Shown: positions 35,993-44,875, counted from the first letter of the stretch. The stretch: 64,000 bases of DNA from Bradyrhizobium sp. 190 (GCF_023073415.1 NZ_JADPJL010000024.1:62001-126000), one strand, 5' to 3'. The notes: generated by a model not told the origin, from the sequence alone. Numbers and translations: made by a program.

Positions 35993-36033
35993 TTTGGAAT
36001 CACTCTAAATCATAACGCTGGAATCCTTCTAAA
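35993..36033. promoter_or_regulatory. Two tandem iron-control (Irr-type) boxes
   Basis: TTTGGAATCACTCTAAA (35993-36009) and CTGGAATCCTTCTAAA (36018-36033) are two copies of an imperfect dyad close to TTTAGAAN-NTTCTAAA, the iron control element bound by Irr in Bradyrhizobium. The copies are 24 bp apart and about 92-132 bp upstream of the iron-binding protein gene. Confidence 0.6.
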
Positions 36034-36124
36034 TCGGGCCGTTCGCGACATCCAGTCGCTGACGGCATGGCAGCCGCTGCGCTACTGACACCGGCATCTT
36101 CACCAGCTTTGTCGGGCAACTCTC

Positions 36125-37150
36125 ATGACCAAATTTCGCGCTACCGCCGCAACCGCAGCGTTGCTTTGTTTGACCGCGTTCGGAGCTTCGCCGGCGTCCG
36201 CCGACGGCGAGGTCAATGTCTACACCTATCGCGAAACCAAGCTGATCCAGCCGCTGTTCGATGCCTTCACCAAGGACACCGGCATCAAGGTCAACGTGGT
36301 CTCGGCAAGCTCAGGTCTCGAGCAGCGCATGAAAGCCGAAGGGGCCAACAGCCCCGCCGACGTACTGCTCACGGTCGATCTCGGCCGTCTCGACGACGCC
36401 GTGAAGGCCGACGTCACCCAGCCGATCAAATCCGTCGTGATCGACGAGATCGTGCCGGCGCAGTACCGCGATCCTGACGGACACTGGGCCGGCATTTCGA
36501 TGCGCGCGCGCGTGATCTACGCCTCGAAGGACCGCGTCAAGCAGGACAAGATCACCTATGAAGAGCTCGCCGATCCCAAGTGGAAGGGCAAGATCTGCAT
36601 CCGTTCCGGCCAGCACATCTACAACAACGGCCTGTTCGCGGCCTACACGGCGAAGTACGGCGAGGCCAAGGCCGAGGAATGGCTGAAAGGCCTGAAGGCC
36701 AATCTGGCGCAAAAGCCCTCCGGCGGCGACCGCGAAGCCGCGCGCGACGTCGCGGCCGGCAAGTGCGACATCGGCATCGGCAACACCTACTACTGGGCGC
36801 TGATGATGAACAACGATCCCGAGAAGAAGCCGTGGGCGGAAGCAACTAAGGTGATCCTGCCGACCTTCGAGGGCGGCGGCACCCACGTCAACCTCTCGGG
36901 CGTCCTCTTGGCGAAGAACGCGCCGAACAAGGCCAATGGCGTCAAGCTGATCGAGTGGCTCGTCGGCGACAAGGCGCAGAAGATCTACGCCGACTCCAAC
37001 TACGAGTACCCGGTCCGCGCCGGCGTCGGCGTCAACCCGACGATTGCGGGCTACGGCAAGCTCACCGCCGATCCGCTCCCGATCGCCAAGATCGCCGCCA
37101 ACCGCAAGGCAGCCTCGACGCTGGTGGACAAGGTCGGATTCGATAATTGA
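36125..37150 (+). CDS. fbpA: Iron(III) ABC transporter, binding protein
   Basis: A 341-residue periplasmic ferric-iron binding protein with signal peptide (TAALLCLTAFGASPASA). VNVYTYRETKLIQPLFDAFT, GNTYYWALMMNN (Tyr pair that binds iron) and NYEYPVRAGV are FbpA/FutA motifs. The permease gene follows after 103 nt with a hairpin between. Tandem iron boxes upstream suggest control by Irr. No ATPase is present nearby. Confidence 0.92.
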   Translation: MTKFRATAATAALLCLTAFGASPASADGEVNVYTYRETKLIQPLFDAFTKDTGIKVNVVSASSGLEQRMKAEGANSPADVLLTVDLGRLDDAVKADVTQPIKSVVIDEIVPAQYRDPDGHWAGISMRARVIYASKDRVKQDKITYEELADPKWKGKICIRSGQHIYNNGLFAAYTAKYGEAKAEEWLKGLKANLAQKPSGGDREAARDVAAGKCDIGIGNTYYWALMMNNDPEKKPWAEATKVILPTFEGGGTHVNLSGVLLAKNAPNKANGVKLIEWLVGDKAQKIYADSNYEYPVRAGVGVNPTIAGYGKLTADPLPIAKIAANRKAASTLVDKVGFDN

Positions 37151-37182
37151 TCGCACCAAGTCGCGACAGTAATTACGCCAAC

Positions 37183-37211
37183 ATGCCCTCTCCCACCCCG
37201 GGAGAGGGCAT
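37183..37211. terminator. Hairpin between fbpA and the permease
   Basis: A 12-bp perfect stem (ATGCCCTCTCCC at 37183-37194 and its complement at 37200-37211, loop ACCCC) with no T-run. Probably protects the fbpA message or partly limits read-through, giving more binding protein than permease. Confidence 0.6.
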
Positions 37212-37253
37212 AATGCTGCATGGGCTTCCGGCTTCTTGCCGATGTGAGCTGGC

Positions 37254-38900
37254 GTGACCCGGACCACGCGCTCGGGCCGGATCGCCGCATTGATCGCGGT
37301 CGCGACCGCCATCCTTGTTGCCGCTCCCGTCATCTCCATCATCGTGCTGGCGATGCAGCCTGCGCCTGATGTCTGGCAGACCCTCATCAAATACGTGCTG
37401 CCGCGGAGCCTTCTCGACACCGCGCTCCTGCTCTTCGGCGTCGCCGCCCTGTCGCTCGCGATCGGCACCGGCACGGCGTGGCTGATCTCGCTGCATGAGT
37501 TCCGCGGCCGGCAAATGCTGCTCTGGCTGCTGCCGCTGCCGCTCGCGATCCCCACCTACCTCGCGGCCTATGTCTATGTCGATTTGTTCGAGCCGCTCGG
37601 CCTGGTCCACAAGACGCTCGCACTTTGGCTGCCGCTGCAGGACGCGGTGCGCGTGCTTCCCAATTTGCGCTCGCTGCCCGGCGCCATCATCGTAATCGCG
37701 CTGGTGCTCTACCCTTACGTCTATCTTTCGGCGCGCACGATGTTTCAGTTCCAGAGCGCGGAGTTCGCCGAGGCCGCGAAGACGCTCGGCGCCGGCCGCT
37801 GGACCACCTTCTGGCGCATCTCGCTGCCGATGGCACGGCCGGCGCTTGCGGTCGGCGTCGCGCTGGTATCGCTGGAAACGCTGAACGACATCGGCGCCAG
37901 CGAATATCTCGGCGTCCGCACGCTCACGGTCTCGGTGTTCACGACCTGGCTCAACCGCGGCAGCCTTGCCGGCGCCGCGCAGTTGTCCTGCTTCATGCTG
38001 GCGATCGTGGCAGGCCTGATCGCGATCGAGCGTTACGGACGGCGCAACGTCACGACGGAATTTTCCGCCGAGAGCCCGCGGCTGACGCAACGGACGACGC
38101 TTGCCGGCATCAAGGGCGGTCTAGCATTCGCGGCTTGCCTGCTGCCGGTGTGCCTCGGATTTCTGGTGCCGCTGTTGTATCTCGCGCATCAGAGTTTCAA
38201 GCGCGGGCTGTTTGCGAATTTCGACATGGCGTTGTGGCGCGATGCCTTCAACTCGATAGCGTTCGCGAGCCTTGCCACACTCGCCGCGCTGCTGCTGGGA
38301 TTCGCGACCATTCTGGCCTGGCGCTGGCGGCCGAACAGGCTGCGCTTCGTTGCGATGAACATCGCGCAATTGGGTTACACGCTGCCCGGGCTCGTGCTGG
38401 CGCTCGGGCTGCTGGCGCCACTGCTCGCCATCGACAACGCGCTGAACACGCTCGCCGCATCGCTCGGACGATCGATGCCGGGACTGATCCTGGTCGGCTC
38501 CGGCGCCGCCGTCGTCATCGCCTATGTGATCCGGTTTCTCGCGGTACCAACCGGATTCATCAAGGCAGGGTTCGAGCGGATTCCGCGCGATTACGACGAC
38601 AGCGCGCGCGCCGTCGGCGCCGGCCAGACCACGACGATGCGGCTGATCCATCTGCCGCTGCTGCGCCCTGCCATGCTCGGCGCTGTCATCGTGGTGTTCG
38701 TGGATTGCCTGAAGGAGTTGCCGGCAACGCTGTTGCTGCGGCCGCTCAACGTCGAAACGCTGGCCACCTCGATCTACCAGTACGCCAGCCGCGGCAGTTT
38801 TGAGGAAGGCGCGCTGGCGGCGTTACTGATCGTCGCCGCCAGCATCGGCCCGGTGGCGTGGCTGACGCGGTTCTCGGACATACCGTCAGGGCCGGCGTAG
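37254..38900 (+). CDS. fbpB: Iron(III) ABC transporter permease
   Basis: A 548-residue fused permease of the FbpB type with two homologous halves and about 12 transmembrane helices. Each half has an EAA loop: FAEAAKTLGAGRWTTFWRIS in the first and DYDDSARAVGAGQTTTMRLI in the second. The start is GTG. It follows fbpA; the ATPase (fbpC) must be encoded elsewhere. Confidence 0.92.
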   Translation: MTRTTRSGRIAALIAVATAILVAAPVISIIVLAMQPAPDVWQTLIKYVLPRSLLDTALLLFGVAALSLAIGTGTAWLISLHEFRGRQMLLWLLPLPLAIPTYLAAYVYVDLFEPLGLVHKTLALWLPLQDAVRVLPNLRSLPGAIIVIALVLYPYVYLSARTMFQFQSAEFAEAAKTLGAGRWTTFWRISLPMARPALAVGVALVSLETLNDIGASEYLGVRTLTVSVFTTWLNRGSLAGAAQLSCFMLAIVAGLIAIERYGRRNVTTEFSAESPRLTQRTTLAGIKGGLAFAACLLPVCLGFLVPLLYLAHQSFKRGLFANFDMALWRDAFNSIAFASLATLAALLLGFATILAWRWRPNRLRFVAMNIAQLGYTLPGLVLALGLLAPLLAIDNALNTLAASLGRSMPGLILVGSGAAVVIAYVIRFLAVPTGFIKAGFERIPRDYDDSARAVGAGQTTTMRLIHLPLLRPAMLGAVIVVFVDCLKELPATLLLRPLNVETLATSIYQYASRGSFEEGALAALLIVAASIGPVAWLTRFSDIPSGPA

Positions 38901-38908
38901 TCGAGAAT

Positions 38909-38996
38909 CGTAGGGTGGGCAAAGCGCAGCGTGCCCACCATTCAGGATAATGGTCGAGGATAGATGGTGGGCACGCTGCGCTTTGCCCACCCTACG
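38909..38996. repeat. Perfect 33-bp inverted repeat
   Basis: Arms 38909-38941 and 38964-38996 are exact reverse complements (starting CGTAGGGTGGGCAAAGCGCA), with a 22-nt loop. It lies between convergent genes (permease ending 38900 and acetyltransferase ending 39004). It resembles a dispersed palindrome I recall from Bradyrhizobium and may terminate both transcripts. Confidence 0.85.
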
Positions 38997-39003
38997 AAAT
39001 TTT

Positions 39004-39654
39004 CTAGATCGCGCGCGCGAAGCGGCGGAAGCCCGGTGAACCCGTGATCGCCTCGAACGCCGGGTCGCGCTTCTCTTCAGCGAATGTAAAACCCGCTTTG
39101 GCGTAACATCGCTCCGCCGCCTCGTTGCCGATCAAAAAAGAGATCGAGGCCCGCTCGAATCCCGCAGCCCTGCCGGCGGCGAGGGCGTGATCGATCGAGG
39201 CCTGCACCAACCCGCGCCCACGAAATTCCGGCAGCGTGGCGACATGCTCGATCAGCCATTCGCCGTCGCCGCCCTGCACCCAGCAATTCGCTCCATAGGC
39301 GCCACGCCGGAAGATCGCCATCAGATCGGCGGCGCTCAGCCCTATCGCGGTCGCCACCTCCCGGATCGCCGCCCGCGCGGCAGCCTCGGTGCCTTCAGCG
39401 GGCAGCGCGCAGAGCGATGCGGCCGGTTCACCCTCGACCTCAGCGACGATGAATTGGGTGATGTGCCACCACGATTGCGTTGGCGCGATCGCGATGCATT
39501 CGACGAACGCAAGGCATTGCGGTTCGTCCCAGCCAAGCGCGATGTCGAACCAGCCGCGCGGGAACGGGCCGCGCTGCGACGACAGGATGTTGCGGGCAAT
39601 GAAGCTTGCGTCTTCGGGACGTGCGGGGCGGATCGTGACTGCCGATCGCCCCAT
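39004..39654 (-). CDS. GNAT-family acetyltransferase
   Basis: A 216-residue GNAT protein: VTIRPARPEDASFIARNI, then LIEHVATLPEFRGRGLVQAS (acetyl-CoA pyrophosphate loop, R-G-RG) and SFLIGNEAAERCYAKAGFTF. The substrate is unknown. It is 7 nt downstream of scoB and probably in the same transcript. Confidence 0.87.
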   Translation of the reverse strand: MGRSAVTIRPARPEDASFIARNILSSQRGPFPRGWFDIALGWDEPQCLAFVECIAIAPTQSWWHITQFIVAEVEGEPAASLCALPAEGTEAAARAAIREVATAIGLSAADLMAIFRRGAYGANCWVQGGDGEWLIEHVATLPEFRGRGLVQASIDHALAAGRAAGFERASISFLIGNEAAERCYAKAGFTFAEEKRDPAFEAITGSPGFRRFARAI

Positions 39655-39661
39655 CAGCGGC

Positions 39662-40312
39662 TCACGCGTTCTTCAGCGCGACGCGGAACTCGGCTTCGGT
39701 CTTCGCCTTCACCTCGTCCAGCGTAACGCCGTCGGCGAGCTCGATCAGCGCCATGCCGTCCTTGCCATGCTTGTCGATGGTGAAGACCGCGAGATCCGTC
39801 ACCACCATGTCGACGACCTTCTCGCCGGTCAGCGGCAAATTGCACGTCTTCAAAAGCTTCGGACCGTCCTTGGCGGAATGCTCCATGACGACGACGACGC
39901 GCTTGACGCCGGCGACGAGGTCCATCGCGCCGCCCATGCCCTTCACCATCTTGCCGGGGATCATCCAGTTGGCGAGGTCGCCGTTCTGCGCGACCTGCAT
40001 CGCGCCGAGGATCGACAGATCGATATGCCCGCCGCGCACCATGCCGAAGGAATCGGCCGAGGAGAAATAGCTGGTCGACGGCAGTTCGCTCACCGTCTGC
40101 TTGCCGGCGTTGATGAGGTCGGCGTCTTCCTCGCCCTCGTAAGGAAACGGGCCCATGCCGAGCATGCCGTTCTCGCTCTGCAGGTTCACGTCGATGCCGT
40201 CGGGAATGTAGTTCGAGACCAGCGTCGGGATGCCGATGCCGAGATTGACGTAATAGCCGTCGCGCAACTCTTTCGCGGCGCGCGCGGCCATCTGTTCACG
40301 GGTCCAGGCCAT
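39662..40312 (-). CDS. scoB: 3-oxoacid CoA-transferase subunit B
   Basis: A 216-residue CoA-transferase beta subunit: [20 protein letters not shown], then [13 protein letters not shown] with the catalytic Glu, and [20 protein letters not shown]. It moves CoA from succinyl-CoA to acetoacetate or a similar 3-oxoacid, with ScoA. It is 21 nt downstream of scoA. Confidence 0.93.
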   Translation of the reverse strand: MAWTREQMAARAAKELRDGYYVNLGIGIPTLVSNYIPDGIDVNLQSENGMLGMGPFPYEGEEDADLINAGKQTVSELPSTSYFSSADSFGMVRGGHIDLSILGAMQVAQNGDLANWMIPGKMVKGMGGAMDLVAGVKRVVVVMEHSAKDGPKLLKTCNLPLTGEKVVDMVVTDLAVFTIDKHGKDGMALIELADGVTLDEVKAKTEAEFRVALKNA

Positions 40313-40333
40313 GTCAGTTCTCCTGTGTCGCGC

Positions 40334-41041
40334 TTATGCTGCGGGCCGCGGGCGGGTGTTGCGGAACTCGATCCGCTTCGTGCCGGTGCCCACTTCGATG
40401 ATGCGTTTGACGAAAATGCCGGGTGTATGGATGTGGTCGGGATTGAGTTCGCCGGCCGGCACCAGTTGCTCGACCTCGGCCACCGTGACCTTCGCGGCGG
40501 TCGCCATCATCGGGTTAAAGTTGCGCGCGGTCTTGCGGTAGATCAAGTTACCGGCAGTGTCGCCCTTCCAGGCGTGGACGATGGCCAGATCAGCGAACAG
40601 GCCACGCTCCATGATGTATTTCTCGCCGTCGAATTCCTTCACTTCCTTGCCTTCGGCGATCAGCGTGCCGACGCCGGTCTTGGTGTAGAAGGCCGGGATA
40701 CCGGCGCCGCCGGCGCGGATGCGCTCGGCCAGCGTGCCCTGCGGGTTGAATTCGAGTTCCAGTTCACCTGCGAGGTATTGCTGCGCGAACAGCTTGTTCT
40801 CGCCGACATAGGACGAGATCATCTTTTTGATCTGCCGCGTCTCCAGGAGCCTGGAGAGGCCGATGCCGTCGACGCCCGCATTGTTGGAGACGACCGTCAA
40901 ACCCTTGACGCCGGAATCGCGGATCGCGTCCGACAGGGTTTCGGCGATACCGCACAGACCGAAACCACCGGACATGATCATCATGCCGTCCTTGAGAACG
41001 CCATCGAGTGCCGATTTGGCGTCGGGATAAACCTTGTTCAT
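40334..41041 (-). CDS. scoA: 3-oxoacid CoA-transferase subunit A
   Basis: A 235-residue alpha subunit: MIMSGGFGLCGIAETLSDAI, VSNNAGVDGIGLSRLLETRQ, GGAGIPAFYTKTGVGTLIAE and AWKGDTAGNLIYRKTARNFN. It is first in the operon scoA-scoB-acetyltransferase. It serves ketone-body or polyhydroxybutyrate degradation, fitting the phasin genes in the window. Confidence 0.93.
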   Translation of the reverse strand: MNKVYPDAKSALDGVLKDGMMIMSGGFGLCGIAETLSDAIRDSGVKGLTVVSNNAGVDGIGLSRLLETRQIKKMISSYVGENKLFAQQYLAGELELEFNPQGTLAERIRAGGAGIPAFYTKTGVGTLIAEGKEVKEFDGEKYIMERGLFADLAIVHAWKGDTAGNLIYRKTARNFNPMMATAAKVTVAEVEQLVPAGELNPDHIHTPGIFVKRIIEVGTGTKRIEFRNTRPRPAA

Positions 41042-41310
41042 GGAATATGACCTGATGGAGGGAACGGCCGTAGGCCGGCATTATGTCCCGGATTATTAGG
41101 CGAATTCTTCGCGGTGCGTCAATGACAGGGGGATTATGCCGCCGAACCGCCCACCGGGCGCCACCTCGGCCTTGAAAGCGTCAAGAAAACCCTTCAAGTT
41201 GCGTGGGTTGGCACGGGCTTACCGACACGGCGCCTGCCCCAATCATGATAGACCCTTAATCAACAAGTCCCCGTAGCAGCAACCCGAGTTCGGTTTAGCC
41301 AGATCCGGAT

Positions 41311-43248
41311 ATGTCATTGACGATGGCCCAAGGAATGAAGCGCCTCGGGATGCCGATTGCGGCGTTGTTCGGCTTGGCGGTGCTCGCCCTGATCGGAACC
41401 TCCTGGTTCCTCAACCGCGACGCGCTGCGGCAGGCGGTCGAGGCGCAGATCCGCGATGTCACCGGGCTTGATCTGATCGTTGCCGGCGCCATCGACGTTT
41501 CGGTGTTTCCGGGAAGCTACGTCTCCTTTCACAATGTCGGGCTGAAGGGCGGCGGCACCATGGACCCCGCGCTGCAGGTCGATGTGCTGACCGCGAACCT
41601 GCGCCTGCTGCCATTGCTGCTGCGCCGCTTCGAAATCGCAGATGTCATGATGTTGCGGCCGCATATCCGCGTCGTCAGGGAAGCGGGCGGCGAGAGCAAC
41701 TGGACGCCGTTCGTCGAGCGGATCGCGCGCACGATGAAGCCCGGCGCCGAAAACCAGGTGTCGTTTTCCGAAATCAGGATCCAGGACGGCCAGCTCAAAT
41801 ATGAGGACGCCGCCAACAACGTCAAAGAACAGCTCGCCGACATCGATCTCTCGCTGGCCTGGCCGTCGATCTCGCGCTCGTTCGCGGCGACCGGGCAATT
41901 CGACTGGCGCAACGAGCGCGTCGACGGCTCGATCTCGGCCAGCGACTTCGTCGCGATGCTGTCGGGCGACCGCTCGGGCCTGAAGGCGCGCCTCGTGAGC
42001 GCGCCGCTGAAACTGGCCTTCGACGGCTCGGTCGCCAACCGCACCAGCCTGATGATGGAAGGCACCGTGACCGTCGACAGCCTGTCGCTGCGCAATGCGA
42101 TGCGCTGGATGGGACAGCCGGTGCCCGGCAGCGGCGGCTTCGGCCGCTTTACACTGAGAGCCCGCGCCAATGTCGTCGGCGCCTCGGTCGCGTTGACCAA
42201 CGTGAATGTCGAACTCGACGGCAACGCCGCCGAAGGCGTGATGACGGTGGCCAACAACGGCCGCCAGACGCTGCAGGCCACCCTCGCTGCCGGCAACCTC
42301 GATTTCACGCCCTACATCTCCACCGTGCGCCTGCTGGCGAGCGGCGCGCGGGACTGGAACCGGCAATTGTTCGACCTCACGTCGTTGTCCGCCACCGATC
42401 TCGACATGCGCCTGTCGGCGGCGAAGGTGACGGTCGGCGGGACCAAGCTCGGCCGCACCGCCCTGGGCGCTAACCTGCGCAACGGCGCGCTGGCGCTCTC
42501 GGTCGGCGAAGCGCAGATGTATGGCGGCATTGCCAAGGGCTCATTCGGCATCGCGCGCTCGGACGCAGTGGCCGACGTCAAGGCGCAGTTGCAGTTCACC
42601 GACGTCGATCTGCAGACCTGCGCCAACGAATTGTTCGGCATCACTAAACTATCCGGCCGCGGCAATCTCGGGGTTTCGCTGACGGCCTCCGGCTCGAGCC
42701 CGTTCGGCCTCGCCTCCTCGCTCGACGGCAGCGCCACGCTGGTCGGCCATGATGGCGCGATCGCCGGCTTCAATGTCGAACAACTCCTGAAGCGGCTGGA
42801 GCGCCGGCCGCTAACCGGCGCCGGCAATCTGCGCAGCGGCTCGACGCCCTACGACAATCTTAACGTCTCGGTGCGCTTCAACGACGGCATCGCCACCGTC
42901 GAGGACGTCCGCGTCGACGGACCGACGACGCGCCTGACCTTGACCGGCACCGCCTCGGTGCCATCCCGCGAATACGACCTCAAGGGCGTCGCCAGCCTGA
43001 CGCCTGCGGCGGCCGGCGGCGACAAGGGATTTGAACTCCCGTTCGTGGTGCAGGGCCCATGGGACGATCCCCTGGTATTCCCCGATCCCGAAAGCCTGAT
43101 CCGCCGCTCGCCGGGTGCAGCGCCCTTGCTGGATGCCGTGAAGGACCGCAAGACACGCGATGCGGTGCGCTCGGTGATCGAGCGGTTTACCGGCGGTGGA
43201 CGGCAGCCGGCGGCGCCGGAAACGGCGGATGGAGCGAAGGCGAACTAG
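41311..43248 (+). CDS. AsmA-family protein
   Basis: A 645-residue protein with one N-terminal membrane anchor (MPIAALFGLAVLALIGTSWF) and a long periplasmic beta-rich part. AIDVSVFPGSYVSFHNVGLK is near the start, and GFNVEQLLKRLERRPLTGAG is in the AsmA C-terminal domain. AsmA-like proteins help move lipids to, or keep up, the outer membrane. It is a single gene flanked by non-coding DNA. Confidence 0.87.
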   Translation: MSLTMAQGMKRLGMPIAALFGLAVLALIGTSWFLNRDALRQAVEAQIRDVTGLDLIVAGAIDVSVFPGSYVSFHNVGLKGGGTMDPALQVDVLTANLRLLPLLLRRFEIADVMMLRPHIRVVREAGGESNWTPFVERIARTMKPGAENQVSFSEIRIQDGQLKYEDAANNVKEQLADIDLSLAWPSISRSFAATGQFDWRNERVDGSISASDFVAMLSGDRSGLKARLVSAPLKLAFDGSVANRTSLMMEGTVTVDSLSLRNAMRWMGQPVPGSGGFGRFTLRARANVVGASVALTNVNVELDGNAAEGVMTVANNGRQTLQATLAAGNLDFTPYISTVRLLASGARDWNRQLFDLTSLSATDLDMRLSAAKVTVGGTKLGRTALGANLRNGALALSVGEAQMYGGIAKGSFGIARSDAVADVKAQLQFTDVDLQTCANELFGITKLSGRGNLGVSLTASGSSPFGLASSLDGSATLVGHDGAIAGFNVEQLLKRLERRPLTGAGNLRSGSTPYDNLNVSVRFNDGIATVEDVRVDGPTTRLTLTGTASVPSREYDLKGVASLTPAAAGGDKGFELPFVVQGPWDDPLVFPDPESLIRRSPGAAPLLDAVKDRKTRDAVRSVIERFTGGGRQPAAPETADGAKAN

Positions 43249-43266
43249 ACTAGCCTGGTCGTGGCC

Positions 43267-43347
43267 GCGTAGCCCGGATGAGCGACAACGACATCCGGGA
43301 TTCTATCTCCGATCCCGCATATCGCAGCGCTCATGCGGGCTACTTGC
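43267..43347. repeat. Dispersed repeat, copy 1
   Basis: Begins GCGTAGCCCGGATGAGC and ends CTCATGCGGGCTACTTGC, so its ends are imperfect inverted repeats; the middle has ACATCCGGGA and GATCCCGCATATCGCAG. Related copies are at 45062-45206 and 46124-46160. It matches the style of Bradyrhizobium intergenic palindromes. Confidence 0.7.
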
Positions 43348-43424
43348 TGTTTGGCAGCAGGTTCAAGGTGTGGCTATCGGCGGCCTGACTCGGCGTAAGG
43401 ATTCGCTATTTCGCAATACGCGGG

Positions 43425-43652
43425 CTACGCAGCCAACACGGCCCTTCTGACAGCCTGCGGCAGCGCGATCGAACGGAAGAAAGCCTTCGGGTAGAGGTAA
43501 TCCTCACCGGATTCATCGACAATCCGCAGCATATCGTGCTTGTCGGCTGCGGCATCGCGCAGCGCCACGTAGATCTTGCGCTTCTCAAGCGAAACCGCAT
43601 AGCCGTCGTTTTCAACGCAAACGACCAATTGTTTTGCTTGTGTCTTGGTCAT
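43425..43652 (-). CDS. Small hypothetical protein, second of a pair
   Basis: A 75-residue protein from ATG 43652 (MTKTQAKQLVVCVENDGYAV). It then reads LEKRKIYVALRDAAADKHD, LRIVDESGEDYLYPKAFFRS. The pattern suggests a small beta-barrel plus helix. It is 4 nt downstream of the next small gene, so both are co-transcribed. No function known. Confidence 0.65.
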   Translation of the reverse strand: MTKTQAKQLVVCVENDGYAVSLEKRKIYVALRDAAADKHDMLRIVDESGEDYLYPKAFFRSIALPQAVRRAVLAA

Positions 43653-43656
43653 GGCC

Positions 43657-43887
43657 TCAAAGCAGGTGCTTGATTTTGAATTCCTTGCGACCGATCCCAG
43701 TCGCCTCGTACCAGTGTAACTCAGCCACGTGGGTCGAGCCATCGGATAATCTTACGCGGGCAATGCCTTTGCGCTTGCGCCAGCGGCCTCGTCCATAGAT
43801 TCGTCGCAGTCGCGCAATCTCGCGAATACCGGACCCGGTCGCGAAGGTTTCGATGCCGGAAATTTCACCAAGAATCTCGAAACGCAT
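43657..43887 (-). CDS. Small hypothetical protein, first of a pair
   Basis: A 76-residue protein: MRFEILGEISGIETFATGSG, IREIARLRRIYGRGRWRKRK, GIARVRLSDGSTHVAELHWY, ending GRKEFKIKHLL. Basic and beta-rich. Four nt separate it from the next gene. Size and pairing recall a toxin-antitoxin module, but no toxin family is recognisable. Confidence 0.65.
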   Translation of the reverse strand: MRFEILGEISGIETFATGSGIREIARLRRIYGRGRWRKRKGIARVRLSDGSTHVAELHWYEATGIGRKEFKIKHLL

Positions 43888-43993
43888 GGCAGGAACCTGC
43901 CGGGCCTGTCTGGCAGGGTCAATAGCCGGTCGGATAACTTGCGAGGGCGAACCGAGTCTGTCATCGGGCCATAGCTATACAAATTCCAGACAA

Positions 43994-44221
43994 TTAGGGG
44001 ACGTCATTGCTCCGGCCACCCCCAACCCCATAAGGCTTGTTGAGAAAATAACTCCGGTTACCCAACGCCGCTTCGGCATACTGGTCGATCGCAACGATGA
44101 TCGCCTGCACATGCGCGTGGCACCAGCCTTCCCGCGTCGCCTGGATGCGGACCTCCGCCAGGGCTTTTATCCATGGCGGGTTATCCGCATTGTGGTCGTA
44201 CCATCTGAGCGGTCCTGACAT
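43994..44221 (-). CDS. Conserved small protein
   Basis: A 75-residue protein: MSGPLRWYDHNADNPPWIKA, then WCHAHVQAIIVAIDQYAEAA and LGNRSYFLNKPYGVGG. Similar small proteins occur in Bradyrhizobium. Its start overlaps the end of the 44167-44379 gene by 55 nt on the same strand. Function unknown. Confidence 0.6.
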   Translation of the reverse strand: MSGPLRWYDHNADNPPWIKALAEVRIQATREGWCHAHVQAIIVAIDQYAEAALGNRSYFLNKPYGVGGGRSNDVP

Positions 44222-44379
44222 CGCTGGCCCCTGTTGATGAAGTCTTCCAGCTCCGCCCGCTTGCGCGAGAGCAGGAGCTGCGCCCTCGCATTGTCGAGGC
44301 CGGATTGATCGAGCTGACGCGTAAGCTGGTCCAGCTCGGCAATCCGCCGGCGCAGGGCTTGAATCGGATCATCGCTCAC
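44167..44379 (-). CDS. Small coiled-coil protein
   Basis: A 70-residue protein from GTG 44379 (SDDPIQALRRRIAELDQLTR), with a likely coiled coil continuing LLLSRKRAELEDFINRGQRC. The tail DGTTTMRITRHG overlaps the next gene. The GTG start is chosen because all sequence upstream in this frame comes from the dispersed repeat at 44402-44489. Confidence 0.5.
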   Translation of the reverse strand: MSDDPIQALRRRIAELDQLTRQLDQSGLDNARAQLLLSRKRAELEDFINRGQRCQDRSDGTTTMRITRHG

Positions 44380-44779
44380 GGCGGCCTCGAGCCTTTTCCG
44401 TTCCGATTGAATCGAAACGGTGCTCTGGATTTTTGATTGGACGCGTTTTCTTGACGCGAACCGGTCCCCACCCCGGATCAAATCCGGGGCCGGCTTTCGC
44501 TGGAAAACGCGCTGGCACCCCGTTCGCGGGTTTTCTGCTGGCCGCGCGGACATCCAGCTTCAGCCGCTCGTCGACATTGAGCAGCCGCTCTTCGCCGCCG
44601 AGCCGGTTCCGCTCGCTGATGAGCCCGAGCATGACGACCCGCATGGACATCAGGTGAATGGCGGCCTCCGAGCAGTCCTCATCCCGGTTGACCCGTTTGC
44701 GGATATTATCCTCCGCGCTCAACATCTCCGCCCGCAAGAACCTGATTTTTCTACGAATTTCATTCAATTTATTGTCCAT
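44369..44779 (-). CDS. Small helical protein extended by a repeat
   Basis: A 136-residue frame. Residues 1-85 (MDNKLNEIRRKIRFLRAEML, AAIHLMSMRVVMLGLISERN) form a plausible helical protein. Residues about 90-136 are the translation of the dispersed elements at 44402-44489, so the natural C-terminus has been replaced or lengthened by repeat insertion. A LexA box lies 31 nt upstream of the ATG (44810-44824), suggesting SOS control. Function unknown. Confidence 0.55.
   Translation of the reverse strand: MDNKLNEIRRKIRFLRAEMLSAEDNIRKRVNRDEDCSEAAIHLMSMRVVMLGLISERNRLGGEERLLNVDERLKLDVRAASRKPANGVPARFPAKAGPGFDPGWGPVRVKKTRPIKNPEHRFDSIGTEKARGRRER
44402..44489. repeat. Inverted copy of the 30.5-kb element plus hairpin
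   Basis: 44402-44466 is the reverse complement of the element at 30479-30547, including GACGCGTTTTCTTGACGCGA (44440-44459). Just beyond lies a second palindrome, CCCCGGAT (44471-44478), CAA, ATCCGGGG (44482-44489). Both fall inside the 3' part of an open gene on the minus strand. Confidence 0.7.
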
Positions 44780-44809
44780 GGGCCACCTCGCTCGGGTTGA
44801 ACCCTATAA

Positions 44810-44824
44810 GAACAAATAAAGAAC
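44810..44824. promoter_or_regulatory. Second LexA-type box
   Basis: GAAC (44810-44813), seven bases AAATAAA, GAAC (44821-44824): the same direct-repeat operator as at 14547. It lies between the helical protein (start 44779, minus) and the DUF3072 gene (start 44876, plus), so it could control both. The local A+T richness makes a chance match more likely than at dinB. Confidence 0.55.
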
Positions 44825-44875
44825 AAATTTCAAGTTAAGAGTCGGCCCCCAAGCAAAGATTCTTTGGAGTTCCCG

